Shown here piece by piece: positions 7,745-13,686 of a DNA stretch of 13,686 nt. The stretch comes from CAJXZP01 sp963974475 (lineage in GTDB: Bacteria > Bacteroidota > Bacteroidia > Flavobacteriales_G > Salibacteraceae): assembly GCA_963974475.1 (NCBI GenBank), contig CAXBCR010000043.1, positions 1-13,686 on the forward strand. Reading direction: 5' to 3'. The position numbers were made by a program, and so were the translations under genes. Under the pieces are notes generated by a model. It saw nothing but the letters and a program-made list of their open reading frames with translations, searched no databases and was not told the origin of the DNA. Within the stretch, counting starts at the first letter, position 1, and every line of letters starts with the position of its first letter.

Positions 7745-7792
7745 TGTCGCGCTGCGACTAAACGAAAAGCAAACATTGTCGCGCTTTGACTA
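7745..7792. repeat. Short direct repeat TGTCGCGCTGCGACTA (two copies)
   Basis: TGTCGCGCTGCGACTA (7745-7760) and TGTCGCGCTTTGACTA (7777-7792) are identical at 14 of 16 positions and 32 bp apart. They are GC-richer than their surroundings and lie between modules B3 and C3. Function unknown. Confidence 0.6.
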
Positions 7793-7809
7793 GACCAGAA
7801 TAGGAAAAA

Positions 7810-7850
7810 CCAAAACCTCAAGTTTGGTGCTCCGGACACTGAGCGGAGCC
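7810..7850. repeat. Intergenic module C, copy 3 (hairpin)
   Basis: It contains a perfect GCTCCG (7829-7834) / CGGAGC (7844-7849) stem around a 9-nt loop. It is the strongest of the three C hairpins and is followed within a few bases by module A copy 2. Confidence 0.65.
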
Positions 7851-7857
7851 GAAGTGC

Positions 7858-7949
7858 GCGGAGCCTCTGCAAAATAAGCAACACTCTATATTCAATAAAC
7901 AATAATCAATGGTTATTGTGGTAGTCTAATACTTTGAGTGTTTTTTATT
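7858..7949. repeat. Intergenic module A, copy 2
   Basis: It matches 6953-7045. It also contains a perfect ACAATAA/TTATTGT hairpin (7899-7919) that copy 1 lacks, and an AACACTC/GAGTGTT pairing across its ends. Its right edge meets the final stop codon of the T9SS gene remnant (7948-7950), so it begins where that coding sequence ended. Confidence 0.75.
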
Positions 7950-8415
7950 AGCGCACTATAAAACGGGTGGTTTTTATAATTTCTAAGTGGTTATGTATTT
8001 GAATAAAATATACGCCAGACGTTAAATTCTCAGTGTTTACCGATATTTCTGTTTAATTAGCGTTTAACGTGTACGCATGAGTAAAGACCGTTTTACCTAT
8101 GCCGTCTATGATGGTTAATTGAACATCAGTTTCCGAAAAATTTTCAAGATGTTTGTTAAGTTGGTTTTTTACCGGATTTGGATAAACAGAAATTACTGAA
8201 TTAGCCGAATTTTCAATGATACCCACATTCGTAAATACCTCACACGCAGAAGTATCTACACATCCGTTTTGAGTTACTTGCACCGCGTAACTGCCGCTTT
8301 GATTAACTGTAAACGAAGCAAAAAAAGAGTCAATAATTGGAGTAGAATCTATACAATCTAGCTATTGAAAAGTGGCATTAGTTGGTCGGGGAGTGTGCTC
8401 GTATATGTTGCCATT
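7948..8415 (-). pseudogene. Decayed 3' remnant of a T9SS cargo gene (Ig-like unit + sorting domain)
   Basis: One minus-strand frame running from 8415 to a final TAA at 7948-7950 encodes the end of a T9SS cargo protein but is broken twice. Upstream part: ATFQ, then TAG at 8362-8364, then LDCIDSTPI and SGSYAVQVTQNGCVDTSAC, a typical repeat unit in which the stop replaces the Trp of the usual QWLDC. Then comes VISVYPNPVKNQ, the start of the sorting domain, through VQLTIIDGIGKTVF and YTLNAN. A second stop, TAA at 8053-8055, stands where Gln would be expected. The same frame then resumes with TEISVNTENLTSGVYFIQIH and ends KTTRFIVR. Both stops need only one transition (TGG to TAG, CAA to TAA). The 5' portion is missing and no start codon with a signal peptide exists. 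The sorting domain is otherwise well preserved, so the decay seems recent. Confidence 0.85.
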
Positions 8416-8532
8416 TTATATTTATGAATTATACGTATAAATGATAAGAATCAAATGTACACATTTTTGGCTACTCCAAATCTGAACCTAAAGTATGAAT
8501 AAATAATGGGGTACTAAATGTAACGCGAATTG
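8416..8532. other. Spacer downstream of the acyltransferase operon
   Basis: Short AT-rich spacer between the acyltransferase stop and the gene remnant. It holds two small palindromes, TTATACGTATAA (8429-8440) and AAATGT-AC-ACATTT (8453-8466). Neither is followed by a T-run on the minus strand, so no clear terminator for the operon is visible here. Confidence 0.4.
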
Positions 8533-10209
8533 CTAAAACTGAAAGTATATAAACGGCTGCATATCACTAGATACAACTTGATATAAAACCACCACTACCA
8601 CAAACGAAATTAGGATTTGAAACACCATTGGGGTTTTAATAAATGTTTCGCGATACCAGTTTTTGGTGCGGGTTGGGAGCCAGTGAATCAGGTATCCTGC
8701 CCCCATGGTCAAGAATACTTTCCAAAAGGCGGAGATAATATCGGGAGCGAGTTCTATGGAGAAGTTAGATTGAATTTGAGCGATTAACTCGGCCGCTTTT
8801 TCAAACGATTCTGAACGGAACCAGATTCGGGTAAATGTAATAAAATTGAAGGTTAAAAAGATAGCCCACGCACGTTTGTACCACGTGTTCTTACTTTCCC
8901 AAGGGCTTATTTTTCGCCATAATTTATAGACCACAATACCAAGTCCGTTCAAGCCACCCCAAACCACAAAATTCCAGCTGGCACCGTGCCATAAACCGCC
9001 AATGAGCATGGTCAACATCACATTGATATTGGTAATGAGCCACGCTTTGAAAGGAGGAATAAAACGGGCCAAAATCAACCCCGTGATCACCGCGATTAAT
9101 ATTCCTCCGGCTACGAAAATAGATGCAGATAATAAAGCGATAAATGAAAGCGAAATGGTTAACATGATAAATGTGAAAGTGGAGCCCCCCCTGTTTCCGC
9201 CCATGGGGATATAGAGGTAATCTTTTAACCAAGTGGAAAGCGAGATATGCCATCTTCTCCAAAAATTGCCGGTACTATCTGCTTTGTAAGGAGAATCGAA
9301 GTTTTTAGGTAAATGAAATCCCATGAGTAGGGCTACGCCAATGGCAATATCGGTATAACCCGAAAAATCAGCATATACTTGAAGGGAGTATCCGTAAAGT
9401 GCCATGAGCCCTTCAAAACCGGTATAGCCGAGCGGGTTACTAAATATTCGGTCGTTAAAATTGGTAGCGATGTAATCGGCTAAGAAAATCTTTTTAATTA
9501 ACCCGTTTAGAATCCAGAATACGGCCAACCCAAATTGTTCTTTGGTAAGGTTGTATTCTTTGTAGAGTTGAGGAATAAAGTCGGCTGCACGCACAATTGG
9601 TCCGGCAACAAGCTGAGGAAAAAACGAAACGTAAAAACCAAAATCAATGAGGTTATTTACCGGTTTCACATCGCCTTTATACACGTCAATAGCGTAGGAC
9701 ATGGTTTGGAACGTGAAAAATGATATTCCTACGGGTAGCAAAATAGAATCTACCCGAAAGCCACTTTCAAAAATTAGATTCGTTAGGTGGGCAAAGTGGT
9801 TCATGACTTGAAAATCGGTGCCCAATACATTATTGATGGAATCGGTAAAAAAGTAAGCATATTTGAAATAAACCAACATAAATAGGTTCAAGAATATACT
9901 GAGTGATAACCATAGCTTTTTGGTTAATTCGGTTTTACCGTTGTGTATTCTGAATCCAATAAAATAATCGGAAAGGGTTGAAAACAGTAGGATACTAATA
10001 AAAAAACCGGAGGTAGTCCAGTAAAAAAACAAACTCACGGCAAACAACCACCCATTGCGAATCGCTTTGTTTTTGTACACCATAGAGAACACGGCCAATA
10101 CGATAGCAAAAAACACCCAAAATTCTAATTGCGTAAAAATGAGCGGTTGCAACAAGAAGTTTTTAAATACTAAAAACTGTTCGAATATGTCGGTAAATTC
10201 CAGTTTCAA
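8533..10209 (-). CDS. MBOAT-family membrane O-acyltransferase (AlgI/DltB-like)
   Basis: A 558-residue polytopic membrane protein. MBOAT signatures are clear: LPVGISFFTFQTMSYAIDVY (159-178), FFPQLVAGPIVRA (196-208), YADFSGYTDIAIG (279-291), FWRRWHISLSTWLKDYLYIP (316-335, candidate catalytic His321) and GGLWHGASWNF (404-414, catalytic His408). The family moves acyl groups from cytoplasmic donors to periplasmic acceptors, usually polysaccharides. About 60 residues with two extra hydrophobic stretches separate GGNRGG from the catalytic His motif, where AlgI-type proteins have a short link. No ATG is available: the frame opens with ATT TTG directly after the upstream gene's TAG, which is in the same frame, and the first ATG is codon 43, inside the first membrane segment. 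TTG at 10209 is taken as the start; TTG at codons 19-20 is the alternative. Coupled translation with the SGNH gene is likely. The acyl group and target are unknown. Confidence 0.92.
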   Translation of the reverse strand: MKLEFTDIFEQFLVFKNFLLQPLIFTQLEFWVFFAIVLAVFSMVYKNKAIRNGWLFAVSLFFYWTTSGFFISILLFSTLSDYFIGFRIHNGKTELTKKLWLSLSIFLNLFMLVYFKYAYFFTDSINNVLGTDFQVMNHFAHLTNLIFESGFRVDSILLPVGISFFTFQTMSYAIDVYKGDVKPVNNLIDFGFYVSFFPQLVAGPIVRAADFIPQLYKEYNLTKEQFGLAVFWILNGLIKKIFLADYIATNFNDRIFSNPLGYTGFEGLMALYGYSLQVYADFSGYTDIAIGVALLMGFHLPKNFDSPYKADSTGNFWRRWHISLSTWLKDYLYIPMGGNRGGSTFTFIMLTISLSFIALLSASIFVAGGILIAVITGLILARFIPPFKAWLITNINVMLTMLIGGLWHGASWNFVVWGGLNGLGIVVYKLWRKISPWESKNTWYKRAWAIFLTFNFITFTRIWFRSESFEKAAELIAQIQSNFSIELAPDIISAFWKVFLTMGAGYLIHWLPTRTKNWYRETFIKTPMVFQILISFVVVVVLYQVVSSDMQPFIYFQF

Positions 10210-10212
10210 AAT

Positions 10213-11580
10213 CTAGTTGGATTTAGGAGTGGGATGTGCCCCAGTCGGAGTGGAAGTGGCGTGATTATGTGTGTAATATTTGTTGGCCAAATGGTCTCCA
10301 TACGCATTACGGAACGCCACAAAAAGCAAATCGGCATTGAGGTAATATCCCTTTCGCGTAAAATGAACTTTGTCTTTTTGTGCTAAACCATTTCTTTCCC
10401 AAAGCTTTATGGAGTTTAATCCGCCCATAATTTCAAACAAATCCCAGTAAGCGCCATTGTATTCGCGGGCTAAATTCATCATGGCTTTTTGGACTTTAAA
10501 AATATTTTGATTGGGGTATCTACGTTTGTAATAACTATCGTTATTGGTCATAAAAAGAAACTGCACATCGGGGTTAACGGCTCTAAACATGGCCATTAAA
10601 TCACGGTAATTTTGTTCGTATTCTTCTTGTGAAAACTGGTCAACTGGAACGTAAGAATCATTTATTCCAATTCCGAAAATTACCATATCGGGTACATTAG
10701 TTTCTAACTGGGATTGAAAATATTGGCAACGCAGGTAAGCCGGAACCGAAGCGCCATTCACTCCTATAGAGTTGTAAGTGAGTCCATTGTCGTCATTTTC
10801 CAACCGGATACCTTGCAGTACAAAATAGTCTTGTAAACGGTCGGTTTTTACGGTTTCAAAAAGAAGCGTATCATACGATTTAGCAAGTTCAAAAGTGGTC
10901 ATGCCCACCACCGAATCGGTATACATCGTATCCACCAAAATACTGCTATCTAGCCGGACTAAAAAAGATTCGGGCGTGGCTAAATGATAAATTCTAACCT
11001 TATTGAACCAATAGGTTTCATGGTTGTCATCTACACAATATATTTCTGTTTGAGTAGCGGTATCATGCGTAGTAGCAGTGATTCCCGACAGTCCCCAAGG
11101 ACAATGATTTTTCTTTAAGGCATTTCTACAACCATCCCACTCGCCCGTAAAAGTGGCTTTATAGTTACCCGGGTTATTGGTGTGTGCCATTCGGTAAGGA
11201 AAAATAAATCCGCGTTCGCCTTTAATTCCATCGGCCATTGAAAATAGGTCTTCACGAATTCTTCCCGAAAGCATGCCCGCCTGCACATGCGAACCGCCTA
11301 TATGCATAATGTTTACCTTCCCTTTTCCGTAGGTGATAAGGGTGTCCAGTTTATCGAAAAACCGTTCGAAACCGGCCGTTTCACCTGGAAATTGAAGAAT
11401 GTTTTTGTCGTAATCTACAAATGGGTAGTGAATTATTTCTTCACTCGGATTGAGTACCGGACGAGGAACAAAAGTAGGTTCGTAATGCGTTCCAGAATTT
11501 TGCGTGAAAAGCACTAAAACCGATAGGAGGATGGGAATGAGTACCCACGCTTTAATATGTGAATGAAAGTTATTTTGCAT
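10213..11580 (-). CDS. SGNH/GDSL hydrolase-like protein (second of tandem pair)
   Basis: A 455-residue protein with an N-terminal membrane anchor or uncleaved signal (residues ~11-26, AWVLIPILLSVLVLF) and a periplasmic domain. SGNH blocks in order: block I IMHIGGSHVQAG with Ser97, where the usual GDS is GGS; block II SIGVNGAS (271-278); block III FGIGINDS with Asn307; block V DKVHF with Asp403 and His406. The layout, with block I near residue 97 and a long insert before block II, matches its neighbour at 11570-13051; both also share YWDLxExMGGxN before block V. The likely role is acyl transfer to, or removal from, a polysaccharide, with the MBOAT as partner. Its ATG overlaps the end of the upstream SGNH gene by 11 nt, and its stop is 3 nt from the MBOAT start codon. 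The C-terminal tail (ATSTPTGAHPTPKSN) is low complexity. Confidence 0.87.
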   Translation of the reverse strand: MQNNFHSHIKAWVLIPILLSVLVLFTQNSGTHYEPTFVPRPVLNPSEEIIHYPFVDYDKNILQFPGETAGFERFFDKLDTLITYGKGKVNIMHIGGSHVQAGMLSGRIREDLFSMADGIKGERGFIFPYRMAHTNNPGNYKATFTGEWDGCRNALKKNHCPWGLSGITATTHDTATQTEIYCVDDNHETYWFNKVRIYHLATPESFLVRLDSSILVDTMYTDSVVGMTTFELAKSYDTLLFETVKTDRLQDYFVLQGIRLENDDNGLTYNSIGVNGASVPAYLRCQYFQSQLETNVPDMVIFGIGINDSYVPVDQFSQEEYEQNYRDLMAMFRAVNPDVQFLFMTNNDSYYKRRYPNQNIFKVQKAMMNLAREYNGAYWDLFEIMGGLNSIKLWERNGLAQKDKVHFTRKGYYLNADLLFVAFRNAYGDHLANKYYTHNHATSTPTGAHPTPKSN

Positions 11581-13051
11581 CAGTAGTATCTGTATTTGTA
11601 GGTTGCGTAGCCTCCAACCAAAGGTCTCTTTCGTGCCAAAAAGCTTTCATAAATAATTGCGAAACTTTTTTTGTGCCTAAGTTATTGAAGTGTACATAAT
11701 CCTTGCCAGCCAAGGGCGTTTCCGCTTCCACCCAACTTATCATTGCGTTTTTGCCTCCCATTACTTCATATAAATCCCAGTAACCTGCACCAGTTTCAAA
11801 AGTGGCATTCTGTAGCACATCTCTCACCGCTTCTAAATACGGAAAGGTGGTAAATTCGCCATCTATTTTTGTTGCCATATCCGATGGGCCAATAACTATA
11901 AAGGCTGCATTTGGATTGATGCTCATCAGGTATTTGATTTGCGATTTAAACCATCGTCCGTATCCTTCCGCTTTTTCTACCGATTGGATGTAGGGAACAG
12001 AATTTCCACCAAACTGAAGAATGATTAACTCGATGGGTTGCGACTGCATGAAACCACGAATTTGGGCGCCATCTAGCTTTTTGAAAAGAGTGCCGGAGCT
12101 TCCTCTTAGTCCAATGTTATCTACGGTAACCCCGTAATCACCTTCGAATGAAAAGGCATAAAACTCAGGACTTTTCTTAGCTAAAAATTCGACTTTAAAT
12201 TTTTCGGGAGTTTTGTCAAAATGCCATTTCAAGGTACCAAAACCATCATTGGAAGGTACTATTTCTGAGTCTGCCTCCACATCATTAATGGTAGTTTTCG
12301 CAATAAATGCTTGGGGATTATGTCCGTAAAATAAGGTGGCATTCGAGTACTTACGCGTTTTGAAATGCGTCATTTTGGAAGTCTCAAATTGCACCCAAGC
12401 GGTGTGTGTTTCGTCAAAGTTGGTATCGGTAGGGTAGGTGAACATTCCGAAACTGCACAAAGGCCCGTAGCGCGAATGAGTCACATTAGTATCTACTCGC
12501 CCAAAAAGGGTGAACCGATTCCAGTTCTCGGAGTTGGTTTGTTTAATGGCTGCGTTGGCCACGCTTTCCACTATAGGAATCAATCCCGGGCCAATGCCTC
12601 CATATTCTTTTTGAATTTCATTACGGATTATGCTAGTGATACGGTCCCCCTCAATCTGAGAATCGCCAAAATGCATGATACGTACTTTACCTTTTTTTGT
12701 GTTTTTGGTCTGAGCCAACTTTTCAAATAAACGCCCCATGGAAGCTCGGTTATTTTCGGCCCATTGGATTCTAGAAAGCCGTTGCCTTCTTTTGAGCAAA
12801 TTAACTCTTGCTTGCTCAATAGAATCTTTGATGGCAGTAGAGTCAATTTCAATCTCGAGTTCCTCCAAAAATGCCTCCACATCATCTATTTTTTCAATAA
12901 CCTCTTGCTTTGCGGTGTCTTTTTCCAAAGATGAAAATTTCAATGAAAACCCATCCGTAATTTCAAACCCACTTTTCGGAGTAATCCACGCCATAGCCAA
13001 GGACAATGTTCCTACGCCTAGTAAAAAAAGTAATGTTTGAATTGGTTTCAT
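11570..13051 (-). CDS. SGNH/GDSL hydrolase-like protein with N-terminal coiled coil (first of tandem pair)
   Basis: A 493-residue protein beginning with a signal peptide or anchor (residues ~5-22, QTLLFLLGVGTLSLAMAW). Residues ~43-115 are rich in Glu, Lys and Leu and probably form a coiled coil. The SGNH domain follows: block I RIMHFGDSQIEGD with Ser131, block II NIGLRGSSG (312-320), block III LQFGGNSVPY with Asn350, block V DYVHF with Asp451 and His454. All catalytic positions are present, unlike the altered GGS block in the neighbour. It heads the SGNH-SGNH-MBOAT operon and overlaps the second gene by 11 nt. Acylesterase or acyltransferase activity on a surface or exported glycan in the periplasm is inferred from family and context. 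The Thr-rich C-terminus resembles that of the neighbour. Confidence 0.88.
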   Translation of the reverse strand: MKPIQTLLFLLGVGTLSLAMAWITPKSGFEITDGFSLKFSSLEKDTAKQEVIEKIDDVEAFLEELEIEIDSTAIKDSIEQARVNLLKRRQRLSRIQWAENNRASMGRLFEKLAQTKNTKKGKVRIMHFGDSQIEGDRITSIIRNEIQKEYGGIGPGLIPIVESVANAAIKQTNSENWNRFTLFGRVDTNVTHSRYGPLCSFGMFTYPTDTNFDETHTAWVQFETSKMTHFKTRKYSNATLFYGHNPQAFIAKTTINDVEADSEIVPSNDGFGTLKWHFDKTPEKFKVEFLAKKSPEFYAFSFEGDYGVTVDNIGLRGSSGTLFKKLDGAQIRGFMQSQPIELIILQFGGNSVPYIQSVEKAEGYGRWFKSQIKYLMSINPNAAFIVIGPSDMATKIDGEFTTFPYLEAVRDVLQNATFETGAGYWDLYEVMGGKNAMISWVEAETPLAGKDYVHFNNLGTKKVSQLFMKAFWHERDLWLEATQPTNTDTTDAK

Positions 13052-13195
13052 TCGCTTTTAACTGCCTTTCAACAAAAATGGTGATTATCCGTTTTTATTG
13101 TACAGGGTTTTTGGTTTAGTTTCTCACAATTAATTGATGATATATTGGTTTAATGCTGTCGATGGGGGTCAATGGTTTATTTGGGCTATTGGATT
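13052..13195. other. Upstream region of the SGNH-SGNH-MBOAT operon
   Basis: AT-rich leader that should hold the operon promoter. On the minus strand CATTTTTG, about 20 nt upstream of the ATG, matches the -7 consensus TAnnTTTG in seven of eight positions, but no TTG element stands at a normal distance. I cannot place the promoter with confidence. Confidence 0.3.
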
Positions 13196-13308
13196 AATGG
13201 TTTAATATAGTTAATGATTCAATGAGCTAATGGGTTAATGAGCTAATGGGTTAATGTTGAAATGAGCTAATGAGTTAATGATTTAATGAGCTAATGATTT
13301 AATAGGAT
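13196..13308. repeat. Left 8-bp-periodic array (AATGNNNN units)
   Basis: From 13213 to 13308 the sequence divides into twelve 8-bp units without a gap, all but the last starting AATG: AATGAGCT (four times), AATGGGTT, AATGATTT, AATGAGTT, AATGATTC, AATGTTGA, ending AATAGGAT. One more unit, AATGGTTT, precedes a 9-bp step at 13204-13212. The units are the reverse complement pattern of the right array (NNNNCATT); AATGATTC is the exact complement of its commonest unit, GAATCATT. Confidence 0.85.
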
Positions 13309-13325
13309 TTTGTGATTCCATTATT

Positions 13326-13686
13326 CTATCATTCCACCATTGAATCATTTCATCATCGAATCATTTCATCATTGAATCATTGAATCATTTCATCATTTCA
13401 TCATTGAATCATTCTATCATTCCACCATTGAATCATTTCATCATTTCATCATTTCATCATCGAATCATTTCATCATTGAATCATTTCATCATTTCATCAT
13501 TGAATCATTCTATCATTTAGCCATTGAATCATTCTATCATTGAGCCATTGGATCATTTCATCATCGAATCATTTCATCATTGAATCATTCTATCATTCCA
13601 CCATTGAATCATTTCATCATTGAATCATTTCATCATTTCATCATTTCATCATTGAATCATTCTATCATTCCACCATTTCATCATTT
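13326..13686. repeat. Right 8-bp tandem array (NNNNCATT units), runs off window
   Basis: From 13326 to 13685 the sequence is 45 consecutive 8-bp units with no insertion or deletion. The main units are GAATCATT, TCATCATT, CTATCATT, CCACCATT and TCATCATC, with rare TAGCCATT, GAGCCATT and GGATCATT. A higher-order string CTATCATT-CCACCATT-GAATCATT-TCATCAT(T/C) recurs at units 1-4, 12-15 and 34-37, and a shorter form at 43-45. The period of 8 is not a multiple of 3, and stops occur in every frame, so it is not coding. It continues past the window end. Confidence 0.93.

Larger units (their letters stand above)
6739..7947. other. Gene-free, repeat-rich intergenic region
   Basis: No convincing coding frame exists across about 1.2 kb. 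From about 6895 on the region is a mosaic of three recurring sequence modules (called A, B and C here) and several hairpins. Modules run in the order B-C-A on the plus strand: C1-A1, then B1-C2, then B2, then B3-C3-A2. The part 6739-6890 shows nothing recognisable. The short open frame at 7681-7902 lies wholly in repeats and has no protein-like features. Confidence 0.7.

Noticed and set aside
7681..7902. 73-residue minus-strand frame as a small gene
   Set aside because: It is made wholly of modules B, C and A and the TGTCGCGCT repeats, with no start signal or protein-like pattern.
8053..8283. Intact 76-residue small protein
   Set aside because: It would start at GTG inside a repeat unit and end at a premature stop. 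The same frame carries the missing parts on both sides, so it is a piece of a broken larger gene.
13326..13686. CRISPR array
   Set aside because: The period is 8 bp with no 20-40 bp repeats or unique spacers, and no cas gene is present.

Overview
The window looks like chromosomal DNA from a member of the Bacteroidota, probably a Flavobacteriales-like lineage. It is AT-rich, and every recognisable gene lies on the minus strand. Two very large secreted proteins and one gene remnant have the hallmarks of type IX secretion (T9SS) cargo: signal peptides, SprB/PKD/Ig-like repeats and Por-type C-terminal sorting domains. A tandem SGNH-SGNH-MBOAT gene cluster of a kind common in this phylum completes the picture. 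No tRNA, rRNA, CRISPR array, transposase or phage gene was found.

Layout (left to right; transcription is right to left). 1-2485: 5' part of a giant surface protein gene that runs off the window, with an N-terminal propeller-like region, a PKD domain and then exact 69-residue repeats. 2531-2567: a rho-independent terminator for the next gene. 2591-5785: a complete T9SS cargo protein with SprB-like repeats, a propeller-like region and a sorting domain. 5786-5971: a regulatory-looking spacer with two copies of an 18-bp palindrome and a third dyad between them. 5972-6667: a LuxR/NarL-type regulator with a degenerate receiver-like domain; a run of nine G lies just upstream. 6739-7947: about 1.2 kb without genes, built from modular dispersed repeats and hairpins. 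7948-8415: a decayed 3' end of another T9SS cargo gene with two in-frame nonsense codons. 8533-13051: a three-gene operon of two SGNH hydrolase-like proteins followed by an MBOAT acyltransferase. 13196-13686: two 8-bp-periodic arrays in opposite orientation, the right one running off the window.

How the genes fit together. The SGNH/SGNH/MBOAT set has the composition of a polysaccharide O-acylation module (compare AlgI/AlgJ/AlgX, PatA/PatB, DltB/DltD): the MBOAT would move acyl groups across the inner membrane and the SGNH proteins would transfer or remove them in the periplasm. The LuxR-type regulator sits directly upstream of the 2591-5785 surface protein gene, and the paired palindromes lie in that gene's upstream region. 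Regulation of the surface protein by this regulator is a reasonable but untested inference.

The least explained items are the strictly in-register 8-bp arrays, the palindrome pair next to the regulator, the modular intergenic repeats, and the lack of an ATG start for the acyltransferase directly after an in-frame amber codon.
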